DNA of 39,129 bases, taken from Candidatus Rokuibacteriota bacterium. GTDB taxonomy: Bacteria; Methylomirabilota; Methylomirabilia; Rokubacteriales; CSP1-6. Position 1 is the first letter of the stretch; the number at the start of each line of letters is the position of its first letter. Where the stretch lies: contig QHSX01000068.1 of NCBI GenBank assembly GCA_003221695.1, forward strand, positions 1-39,129, read 5' to 3'. A program made the translations under genes and the position numbers. Of this stretch, positions 10,957 through 17,893 are shown piece after piece. The notes under the pieces are model-generated. The model was given only the letters and a program-made list of their open reading frames with translations. It searched no databases and was not told where the DNA came from.

Positions 10957-11762
10957 GCAAGCGCCTCGACACTCCGGTCGATCATGGACTCGAGGTCGCT
11001 CGCCGTGCGCCCGTGGCTCGAGCAGTGGAGGAAGAACTCGCGGTTACCCTTCGGACCCCGGAGCGGCGAGGCGGTGACGCCGAGCACGTGCCAGCTGCGC
11101 AGCACCGCGTATCGGGCGAGGCGGGCGACCGCTTGGCGGTGGAGCGCCGGGTCCCGGACGACTCCGCCCTTGCCCACGGCCTCGCGCCCCACCTCGAACT
11201 GCGGCTTCACCAGCGCGATGACCTCGCCGCGCGGCGCGAGCACGCCGAACACCGAGGGCAGGATCTTCTCCAGCGAAATAAATGCGACGTCGATGACCGC
11301 GAGCGTCGGCTGCTCGCCGAAGATCCGCGGGTCGAGCGCCCGCGCATTGGTCTTTTCCATGACCACCACGCGGGGGTCCTTGCGCAGCTTGGCGTCGAGC
11401 TGGCCCACGCCGACGTCCACAGCGTACACGCGTGCGGCGCCGCGCTGGAGCAGGCAGTCGGTGAAACCACCGGTCGAGGCGCCCACGTCGAGGCAGACGC
11501 GGCCAGCGACTTTCAGCTGGAAGGCGTCGAGCGCGTGGGCGAGCTTCTCGCCGCCCCGGCTCACGAACGGTGACCGCCCCTGGAGCTCAACGCCCGCGTC
11601 TCTGGCAACCAGGGCACCAGCCTTGCTCACGCGCTTGCCGTCCACGAGGACCTCGCCCGCCAGGAGAAGGCGAGCGGCCTGCTCCCGGCTCTCGACGAGC
11701 CCGCGCTCGACGAGCAGGCGGTCGATTCGCACGCGCGCCGCGGGCTTGGCCACGCCTTTCAT
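10953..11762 (-). CDS. tlyA: TlyA-family rRNA methyltransferase/hemolysin
   Basis: The ATG at 11762 shares one base with the rhomboid stop (TAATG), giving a 269-residue protein. Residues ~12-70 are an S4 RNA-binding domain (R-I-D-R-L-L-V-E-R-G-L, then A-G-E-V-L-V-D-G-K-R-V). Next is a Rossmann methyltransferase of the FtsJ/RrmJ type with SAM motif C-L-D-V-G-A-S-T-G-G-F-T-D and V-K-P-Q-F-E-V-G. Mycobacterial TlyA methylates 16S and 23S rRNA ribose (2'-O); relatives are often labelled hemolysin for historical reasons. The same frame extends far upstream through the rhomboid gene, but the S4 start and the coupled overlap fix the start. Confidence 0.94.
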   Translation of the reverse strand: MKGVAKPAARVRIDRLLVERGLVESREQAARLLLAGEVLVDGKRVSKAGALVARDAGVELQGRSPFVSRGGEKLAHALDAFQLKVAGRVCLDVGASTGGFTDCLLQRGAARVYAVDVGVGQLDAKLRKDPRVVVMEKTNARALDPRIFGEQPTLAVIDVAFISLEKILPSVFGVLAPRGEVIALVKPQFEVGREAVGKGGVVRDPALHRQAVARLARYAVLRSWHVLGVTASPLRGPKGNREFFLHCSSHGRTASDLESMIDRSVEALA

Positions 11763-12478
11763 TATAGGCGACCGTCCCGCCGCGGCCGCAGCAGAAACAG
11801 CAGCACGATCCCCGCGAGAAACCCGCCGATATGCGCGAACCACGCCGTCCCTCCTGTCTCGCCGCCGCCGAGCGCTGACGCCCTGACGGTGATCAGGCCG
11901 TTGACAAACTGGACCACGATCCAGAAGCCGAGCACGACGAGTGCCGGAACGTACACGGGTCGGACGAAGAAACCGAAGATCAGCAACACGAGGACGCGCG
12001 CGTACGGGAACAGCAACAGGTAGGCGCCGAGGATCCCGGACACGGCGCCACTCGCGCCGATCATCGGCACCGTCGAGTGGGGGTTCACCAGCGTCTGGGC
12101 GTAGGCTGCCATGACGCCCGACACAAGATAGAAAAGGAGGAACCGTCCGTGGCCGAGCGTGTCCTCGACGTTGTTGCCGAAGATCCAGAGGTAGAGCATG
12201 TTCCCGCCGACGTGGAACAGGCCGCCGTGGAGAAACATCGCGGTGAAGATCGTGACGAAGGGGGCTGGGAACTCGTCGGCCGCCGAGCAGCTCCCGCTGA
12301 GCCGGCACGGGATCGTCCCGAACTCGGCGACGAACGCCTCGACGACGCCGGCCGCCTCCGGCTCGGCGCTCATGCCGAGGGAAGCCTGGTAGAGAAACAC
12401 GAGGACGTTCGCCACGATCAGCCCGATCGTGACGAGCGGGACCGTGCGGCTCGGAACATCGTCGCTGATCGGGATCAT
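11762..12478 (-). CDS. Rhomboid-family intramembrane serine protease
   Basis: This 238-residue membrane protein has about six hydrophobic segments. The catalytic dyad is visible: Ser143 in M-I-G-A-S-G-A-V-S-G and His216 in A-H-I-G-G-F. The conserved H-G-G-L-F-H-V-G-G-N-M-L-Y-L-W-I-F-G-N (residues 84-102) precedes them, as in bacterial rhomboids. A Cys-containing insert lies in loop 1 (about residues 35-72). Rhomboids cleave transmembrane helices within the bilayer; the substrate is unknown. The start ATG overlaps the M16 stop by 4 nt (12475-12478), and its stop overlaps tlyA, so it is translated in a coupled run. Confidence 0.95.
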   Translation of the reverse strand: MIPISDDVPSRTVPLVTIGLIVANVLVFLYQASLGMSAEPEAAGVVEAFVAEFGTIPCRLSGSCSAADEFPAPFVTIFTAMFLHGGLFHVGGNMLYLWIFGNNVEDTLGHGRFLLFYLVSGVMAAYAQTLVNPHSTVPMIGASGAVSGILGAYLLLFPYARVLVLLIFGFFVRPVYVPALVVLGFWIVVQFVNGLITVRASALGGGETGGTAWFAHIGGFLAGIVLLFLLRPRRDGRL

Positions 12479-13785
12479 CGCGCCGGAGGCAGAAGGACGA
12501 CGATTGTCGGGTGGATCAGGAAGCGCCGCGCGGCGGCCTCGACATCCGCCGCCGTGACCGCGTCGAGTGCCTGCGCGTAACGCTCAGGAAAATCCCAGCC
12601 CGCGCCGATGACCTCGAAGAACGCGAGGTACCAGGCCTGTCGCGCGTTCGTCCGCCGATCGAGCGCAAAGTTCCCGAGGAGGTAGGCTTTCGCCCGCGCG
12701 AGCTCCTCGCGGCCGACCGACGCCTGGCGAATCCGCTCGAGCTCGGCGAGGAGACCCGCCTCGGCCGCGGCGGAGTTCTCGGGCGCCGTGCCGAGGTGCG
12801 TGACGAAGAAGCTGGGTCCGGTCCGGAACGGTATCAGGACCCCGAGCGCATACGCGAGCCCGCGCTTTTCCCTGAGCTCGACGAAGAGTCGGCCCGCCAT
12901 CCCGCCGCCGAGCACGGCGCCCAGCACGCGGACGGCGGGATACGCCGGGTCGCTGAGCCCGGGCCCGAGGTAGCCGACGAGGACCTGCGCCTGTTGGGCC
13001 GGCCGCTCGAGAACGCGCCGTGCGCCGACAGGCGTGGTGGGCGCGGCGGCGCCGACCTCGCCCGTGCCCGGGCGCGGGAGCTTCGCGAAGAGCCGCTCGG
13101 AGATCCGCACGACGCGCTCGTGCGACACCTGGCCGCTCACCGCGAGCACCATCCGCTCCGCCCGGAACACCGCGCGGTAACGCGCGACGAGCTCGCCGCG
13201 CCCGAGTCGCCCGACCGCCGACGCGAGGCCGACGCCGGGCCATGCGTACGGATGGCTTCCGTAGAGCTCCCGCAGCAGCGCGTCGAGGCTCAGCGTGAAC
13301 GGCGTCTCGGCACGTGTCTTGATCTGGCTCAGGATGAGCCGCCGCTCGCGCTCGATCTCCTCGCCCGGGAACGAGGGCTCGAGGGCGACCTCGGCGATGA
13401 GCCCGAGCAGCCCCTCCCAGTGACGCGCGAGCGCTTCGCCGCGGATCTCCGCGGACTCCACCTCCCCCGACGCGTCCAGGTTTCCGCCGATCTCCTCCGC
13501 CGCCTCGGCGAGCTCCGTGGCCGAGCGCCGCGAAGTGCCGCGGATCATCGTCCGGAGCAGGAAGTTGGTGATCCCGGCCATCTCGGGCGTCTCGAACCGC
13601 GAGCCCGCCCGCACCTGGAGTGACGCCGTGACGACCGGCGCCGCCGGGTTCTCGCGAACGATGACCGTCATCCCGTTGGGCAGGAGGTGCCGCGTGATGC
13701 CCGGCGGCTGCGCCGCCGCGGCGCTGGGGATGCCGACGAGGGCCAGGGCGAGGCCGAGCCGGGCGAGGCTCACTCTGGACGTCAT
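12475..13785 (-). CDS. M16-family peptidase homologue, non-catalytic partner subunit
   Basis: This 436-residue protein has a Sec signal peptide (A-A-A-A-Q-P cleavage near residue 26) and the two-domain M16 fold. The place of the HxxEH zinc motif is occupied by G-I-T-N-F-L-L-R-T-M, so it cannot bind catalytic zinc. It does retain the R/Y substrate-binding signature E-L-R-E-K-R-G-L-A-Y-A-L-G in the second half. This is the classic pattern of the inactive subunit in heterodimeric bacterial M16 peptidases. It overlaps the catalytic gene by 4 nt, which supports stoichiometric partnership in the periplasm. Confidence 0.92.
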   Translation of the reverse strand: MTSRVSLARLGLALALVGIPSAAAAQPPGITRHLLPNGMTVIVRENPAAPVVTASLQVRAGSRFETPEMAGITNFLLRTMIRGTSRRSATELAEAAEEIGGNLDASGEVESAEIRGEALARHWEGLLGLIAEVALEPSFPGEEIERERRLILSQIKTRAETPFTLSLDALLRELYGSHPYAWPGVGLASAVGRLGRGELVARYRAVFRAERMVLAVSGQVSHERVVRISERLFAKLPRPGTGEVGAAAPTTPVGARRVLERPAQQAQVLVGYLGPGLSDPAYPAVRVLGAVLGGGMAGRLFVELREKRGLAYALGVLIPFRTGPSFFVTHLGTAPENSAAAEAGLLAELERIRQASVGREELARAKAYLLGNFALDRRTNARQAWYLAFFEVIGAGWDFPERYAQALDAVTAADVEAAARRFLIHPTIVVLLPPAR

Positions 13786-15113
13786 CGCGCGGGCGGCACG
13801 AACGCCACTCGATTGTAGCGCTCGGGATCGAGGTAGCGACGAGCCGCCGAGCGGATCTGGTCCGGCGTGACCGAGCGCAGGCGATCGACGTAGGCGAGCT
13901 CCTCCTCGAGGCGCCAGACCGTCTCCGCGCGCCCGAACGCGTAGGCACGGCCCTCCGCGGTCTCGGTCGAGAAGGCGTCACGCGCCTCGGCCGCAGTCAC
14001 GGCCCGCCTGAGCTCCGCGTCGGTCACGCCGTGCTCGCGCACGCGCTGGAGCTCCGTCAGGATCGCGGCCTCGGCGCGTGCCAGGTTTGCCGGCTCCAGC
14101 TGCGCCGTGATGGTGACGGCGCCGGCGGCCTCGAGGGGCGAGTAGCCCGCGCTCACGGAGCTGACGAGGCCGAGCCTCTCGCGCAGTGCTTGCGGCAGCC
14201 GAGACGATCGCGACTGGCCGAGGATCGACACGAGCAAGTCCACCACCGGCGTGTCAGCGTGATCGAGCTTCGGGCCGAGCCACGCCATGCCCAGATAGGC
14301 CTGCGTCCCAGGCCGCTCGACCTCGAGCATCTTCGTGCGCACGGCGGCGGGCGCCGGCAGCGGAAGCCGCTTGAGCCCGGAGCGCGGCAGCTGGCCGAGC
14401 GTGCGCTCGGCCGCCGCCAGCACCGCCGACGGCACGACGGGTCCCACGACAACCAGCACGAAGGACTCGGGAACGTAGTGCCTGCGGTAGAAAGCGACGA
14501 GCGTTTCCCGCGAGAGCGCCTGGATGAGCTCCCGGGTGCCGATCACCGGCCGACCGTAGGGGTGGCCGTCGAAGAGGACCTCGTAGAGCCGAAGGGCGAG
14601 GTGGCGACGCGGGTTGTCCTCGCCGAGCCGCATCTCCTCGAGGACGATGCGCTTCTCAAGCTCGAGGGTCTCCTGGCTCAGCGTCGAGTTCACGCTGATG
14701 TCGCTGAGCATCTCGATGGTGGCGACCGTGCGCGGCGGGGGAAGCAGGGCGTGATAGTAGGTGTAATCGAGCGACGTCCCCGCGTTGATCCGCCCTCCGA
14801 GACCTTCGACCTCGCGCTCCACGAATCCCGGGGCGCGGGTCACCGTGCCTTTGAACAGCATGTGCTCGAGGTAGTGGGCGAGGCCGAGCTCTGACGACGT
14901 CTCGTCGCGTCCGCCCGCGTCAACCCAGAGCTGGATGGCGACGACGTCGCTGGCATGGAACTCCTGGACGACGACCCGGGTGCCGTTCGCCAGCACGCGC
15001 CGCGTCGGCATCGAGCGCCCAGCATCGGGCGTCCTAACTGAGGTGACAGCGCTGCACGCGCTCCCGAGCAGTACGGCGAGTAGCACGGGCGCGAGGCGCG
15101 CCGGGGGGGACAT
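13782..15113 (-). CDS. M16-family zinc metallopeptidase, catalytic lipoprotein subunit
   Basis: The ATG at 15113 gives a 443-residue protein with a lipoprotein signal ending L-L-G-S-A-C (Cys20). Zinc motif H80-Y-L-E-H84 is intact, with the third ligand in the E-L-E-K-R-I-V-L-E-E helix about 76 residues later. An upstream extension of the frame to 15308 lacks protein character and is not used. The paired partner follows with a 4-nt overlap. Such pairs form clam-shell peptidases that degrade small unfolded peptides. Lipid anchoring would place this one at the inner face of the outer membrane or the outer face of the inner membrane. It heads the M16-M16-rhomboid-tlyA-nadK run. Confidence 0.92.
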   Translation of the reverse strand: MSPPARLAPVLLAVLLGSACSAVTSVRTPDAGRSMPTRRVLANGTRVVVQEFHASDVVAIQLWVDAGGRDETSSELGLAHYLEHMLFKGTVTRAPGFVEREVEGLGGRINAGTSLDYTYYHALLPPPRTVATIEMLSDISVNSTLSQETLELEKRIVLEEMRLGEDNPRRHLALRLYEVLFDGHPYGRPVIGTRELIQALSRETLVAFYRRHYVPESFVLVVVGPVVPSAVLAAAERTLGQLPRSGLKRLPLPAPAAVRTKMLEVERPGTQAYLGMAWLGPKLDHADTPVVDLLVSILGQSRSSRLPQALRERLGLVSSVSAGYSPLEAAGAVTITAQLEPANLARAEAAILTELQRVREHGVTDAELRRAVTAAEARDAFSTETAEGRAYAFGRAETVWRLEEELAYVDRLRSVTPDQIRSAARRYLDPERYNRVAFVPPAR

Positions 15114-15406
15114 ATGTGGCAGCGAGGGTACCACAGGGGTCACGCCGCGACGGGCAGAATGCCGGGCCAGCGCTCGGGGGAACGTCGGGCACAACGCCGG
15201 GACCTTGGGCCGCCGGTGACCGTAACATTTTGATATTGCGTGGAATCTTTGGGCCAGCCGAGCTTGGCAGTGGCCTTGCTGATCATGAACCCATCGAGCT
15301 TGGAGCAAGCCGACAAACTCTCAGGACGAAAGGGGGGTGAAGCGGCCCACAGTAAGCGCGGTGAGAACGCACCACACCTCAACAACCTAGAAGGAACGGG
15401 AGAGAG
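15114..15406. other. Divergent intergenic region
   Basis: This 293-bp region must hold the promoters of the minus-strand M16 operon and of the plus-strand repeat-protein gene. AT-richer sequence around 15222-15250 is the best candidate zone, but I see no convincing -35/-10 pair. A purine-rich ribosome site (GGGAGAG) ends 2-3 nt before the ATG at 15407. Confidence 0.35.
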
Positions 15407-16309
15407 ATGAAAAGATTTTTCGCAGCGATCGTGAGCGTGGCAGTGCTCGGCGCCCTGGCGCCCACGGTGGACGCTCAGTCGTCCTGCCCGTCCGAGGTCC
15501 AGCAGGCGAAGGAAATGTTCGCCAAGGTCGCCAAGGCTCCGGAAGTTCAGGCGCCGCGCACGCTGGCCGGCGCTCGCCAGGATACGCAGGTTCAGTCTCC
15601 ACGCGGTAAGGAGGATGTGCAGGCGCCGCGGTCACTCGCTGGCGCTCGCACTCAGATTGATGTTCAGTCCCCGCGTGGCAAGGAAGATGTCCAGTCCCCG
15701 CGTGGCAAGCAGGATGTTCAGTCCCCGCGCGGCAAGGAAGATGTCCAGTCCCCGCGTGGCAAGCAGGATGTTCAGTCCCCGCGCGGCAAGGAAGATGTCC
15801 AGTCCCCGCGTGGCAAGGAAGATGTCCAGTCCCCGCGTGGCAAGCAGGATGTTCAGTCTCCGCGCGGTAAAGAAGATGTCCAATCTCCGCGCGGTAAAGA
15901 AGATGTCCAGTCCCCGCGCGGCAAGCAGGATGTCCAGTCCCCGCGCGGTAAAGAAGACGTCCAGTCCCCGCGCGGTAAGGAAGATGTCCAGTCCCCGCGT
16001 GGCAAGCAGGATGTTCAGGCTCCGCGCGGTAAAGAAGATGTCCAGTCCCCACGTGGCAAGCAGGATGTTCAGGCCCCGCGTGGCAAGGAAGATGTCCAGT
16101 CCCCGCGTGGCAAGCAGGATGTCCAGGCTCCGCGCGGTAAGCAGGATGTTCAGGCGCCACGTAGCGATCAGGGTGCCGGTCAGGCTGTTCAGGCTCCGCG
16201 CGGCAGCGACGCCGCGAAGCTGATCCACGAGGCCGAGGCCGCGTGCAAGGCCGGCAACATGGCGGAGGCGAAGGCGAAGGCCGAAGCCGCTCTCAGAATT
16301 CTAAAGTAG
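15407..16309 (+). CDS. Exported protein built of tandem nonapeptide repeats (VQSPRGKED/VQSPRGKQD)
   Basis: The 300-residue product has a signal peptide (M-K-R-F-F, hydrophobic core, V-D-A-Q cleavage near residue 24). A short helix with one Cys follows (S-C-P-S-E-V-Q-Q-A-K-E-M-F). Two degenerate longer units contain L-A-G-A-R. Then come eighteen uninterrupted nonapeptides V-Q-(S/A)-P-R-G-K-(E/Q)-D and two decayed units. A C-terminal helical hairpin with the second Cys (E-A-E-A-A-C-K-A-G-N-M-A-E-A-K-A-K-A-E) closes it. The repeat is hydrophilic, Pro/Gly-containing, near charge-neutral (E form) or +1 (Q form), and probably disordered or extended. I recognise no family; a spacer, surface or polyanion-binding role is only a guess. 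The gene is monocistronic, with a strong terminator just after it. Confidence 0.85.
   Translation: MKRFFAAIVSVAVLGALAPTVDAQSSCPSEVQQAKEMFAKVAKAPEVQAPRTLAGARQDTQVQSPRGKEDVQAPRSLAGARTQIDVQSPRGKEDVQSPRGKQDVQSPRGKEDVQSPRGKQDVQSPRGKEDVQSPRGKEDVQSPRGKQDVQSPRGKEDVQSPRGKEDVQSPRGKQDVQSPRGKEDVQSPRGKEDVQSPRGKQDVQAPRGKEDVQSPRGKQDVQAPRGKEDVQSPRGKQDVQAPRGKQDVQAPRSDQGAGQAVQAPRGSDAAKLIHEAEAACKAGNMAEAKAKAEAALRILK
15662..16147 (+). repeat. 18 x 27-bp in-frame tandem repeat
   Basis: The block is exactly 486 bp, eighteen 27-bp units without spacers. Each encodes V-Q-S/A-P-R-G-K-E/Q-D. The Glu (E) and Gln (Q) units alternate as EQ EQ EEQ EEQ EEQ EQ EQ Q, giving an 81-bp higher-order period in the middle. Copies differ by synonymous changes (cgt/cgc, ggc/ggt, aag/aaa, tcc/tct) and by S/A near the 3' end, so they are not all recent duplicates. 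Because the period is a multiple of three, several other frames stay open across it. Confidence 0.97.
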
Positions 16310-16326
16310 GCGGAGGCCGTGTCACC

Positions 16327-16364
16327 GAAGGCTCCAGGGGGGCATCCCTGGAGCCTTCTTTTTT
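16327..16364 (+). terminator. Strong intrinsic terminator of the repeat-protein gene
   Basis: A perfect 13-bp stem (16327-16339 with 16346-16358, GAAGGCTCCAGGG and its complement) closes a 6-nt loop. The T-run at 16359-16364 follows directly. It lies 17 nt after the stop codon and 30 nt before the next gene, so that gene needs its own promoter or readthrough. Confidence 0.93.
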
Positions 16365-16393
16365 CATCGCGACGAGAGTATAAGATTCGTCAG

Positions 16394-17893
16394 ATGCGCC
16401 TTTGGTTCACGGGTGCGCTCCTCCTCCTTCTTCCCGCGACCGCGGCGGCCGCGGAGATTTCGGTGCAGGAAGCCCTGCTCCGCGCGAAGCCGGCCGTTGC
16501 GCTCGTCGTCGCGGAGGTCGGCTCGGAAGTCATCGTGACCTGTCCGGGTCGCGGCGAGAAGCTCGTCCGCCCGGCTCCGTTCCGTGAAACGGGCACCGGT
16601 TGGTTCGTCAGCCCGAGCGGGTGGATGCTCACGAACGCCCATGTCGTGTCCCCCGCCCACCGGCCGCCCACGTGGGTCGCCGACCAGCAGGCGCGCCGCG
16701 CGGTGCGCGAGGCGTGCGGCGAGCTCCCGCCCGAGACGCTGGCGGCGACCGCCACGCGGGCCAGGGTCAAGCTCGATCCGTCGCTCGCCGTGATCCTCTC
16801 GAACGGCGTTCGCTTGGCCCCAGCCGTGACCAAGTACAGCCTACCCGTCGCGGCCGAGAGCATGTCGGGCCGCGACCTTGCTCTGCTCAAGCTCGACGCC
16901 GCCGACATGCCCACGCTCCGGCTCGCCGATTCCTCGAACACACAGATCGGCGACAAGCTCCACATCCTGGGTTTTCCGGGCGTGGTGCTGAGCCACGAAC
17001 TCCTCAACGCGTCGGCCAAGGTCGAGGCGTCGGTGACGACCGGCGCGATCTCGGGGTTCAAGGAGGACGTGACGAACCAGCCGGTCATCCAGACCGACGC
17101 GCCGGCGGCGTGGGGCAACAGCGGCGGCCCTGCGGTGAGCTCGCGCGGCGAGGTTCTCGGTGTCGTCACGTTCGTTTCGGTCGCCGGCGGCGACGAGGGC
17201 GGCATCGTCCAGGGCTTCAACTTCGTGATCCCGTCAGCGGCGGTGCGCGAGTTCCTCAAGGGCACCGACGTCCCTCTCGACGAACCGAGCCGGTTCAACG
17301 CGGCCTGGTACGCCGGTCTGGGCGCCTACTTCTCGGGCGATTACACGCGCGCCTCAGAGCACTTCGCCGAGGCCGATCGGCTCATCCCCAAGCTTCCCGA
17401 CGTCCGCCGCGTGACGGCCGAGGCCAAGAATCCGCCGCCAAAGCCGTTCCCGTGGGCCACCGTTGCGGTGGTCGTGACGGTCGCGAGCCTCGGCGCCTAT
17501 GCCGGAATGTGGGGGCTCTCCTGGCGACGAAACCGCTACCGCATCCGCCCGTCGGAGGTGATGCGCCTGCTCGAGACGTCGAGGGAGCGGCCGATCATCC
17601 TCGACGTGCGCGATGGAGCGACGTACGCGAAGAGCCCGGTCCGCATCCCCGACTCGCGGCACATCACCCCGCAGGAGCTCGAGACCGGCGTCACCCGCCT
17701 CGAGATCGAGCCGACCCGCGTGGTCGTCGCCTATTGCACCTGACCCGACGAGGCGACCAGCGCCCGGGTGGCGCACAAGCTCAGGCAGCTCGGCTACAAG
17801 GACGTGAGGATCCTCAAGGGCGGCCTCGGGAGCTGGGCCAACGCCGGCCTGCCGCTCGAGCCGAAGACCTCGCCTTCCGCGGCGCCCGCCTAA
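16394..17893 (+). CDS. Secreted trypsin-like protease fused to a rhodanese domain, candidate selenoprotein (in-frame TGA)
   Basis: An ATG at 16394 begins a signal peptide (L-L-L-L-L-P-A-T-A-A-A-A). Residues ~25-290 are a HtrA/trypsin-like protease with His83 (T-N-A-H-V-V), Asp161 (S-G-R-D-L-A-L-L) and Ser243 (G-N-S-G-G-P). Residues ~300-345 form a TPR-like hairpin. A transmembrane helix spans ~354-376, and a cytosolic rhodanese domain follows from ~383. The rhodanese loop reads Y-C448-T-[TGA450]-P-D-E-A-T-S-A-R, and the frame then continues L-R-Q-L-G-Y-K-D-V-R-I-L-K-G-G to TAA at 17891-17893. DedA-fused rhodanese domains, from memory, have Y-C-x-C-P-N-E at this site, so TGA replaces the second Cys. 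I infer selenocysteine insertion; the alternative is truncation at 449 residues or a base error. The full product would be 499 residues. Confidence 0.75.
17741..17774 (+). promoter_or_regulatory. Candidate bacterial SECIS hairpin downstream of the TGA
   Basis: TGA at 17741-17743 is followed by a perfect 5-bp stem GCGCC/GGCGC (17760-17764, 17770-17774) around loop CGGGT. The loop starts 21 nt after the TGA, within the usual spacing for bacterial SECIS elements, and has a G at its second position as such loops usually do. The stem also encodes conserved residues and the region is GC-rich, so the hairpin alone is weak evidence. Confidence 0.4.

Noticed and set aside
10048-11886. 612-residue plus-strand frame opposite nadK and tlyA
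   Set aside because: Shadow frame with Arg/Ser/Thr bias across two well-supported genes.
11762-12308. Upstream extension of the tlyA frame
   Set aside because: It runs through the rhomboid gene in another frame. The S4 domain start and the TAATG junction set the true start.
15662-16147. Possible CRISPR array
   Set aside because: Units are contiguous, in frame and without unique spacers; no cas genes are nearby.
15387-16228. Long open frames antisense to, and in another sense frame of, the repeat gene (257, 198 and 202 residues)
   Set aside because: The 27-bp period is a multiple of three, so stop-free frames persist by repetition. They lack start signals and signal-peptide logic; only the frame with signal peptide and helices is real.
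17741-17743. TGA as a simple stop giving a 449-residue protease
   Set aside because: It would cut the rhodanese domain at its active-site loop while leaving a perfectly kept downstream frame. Not excluded, but less likely than readthrough or a base error.
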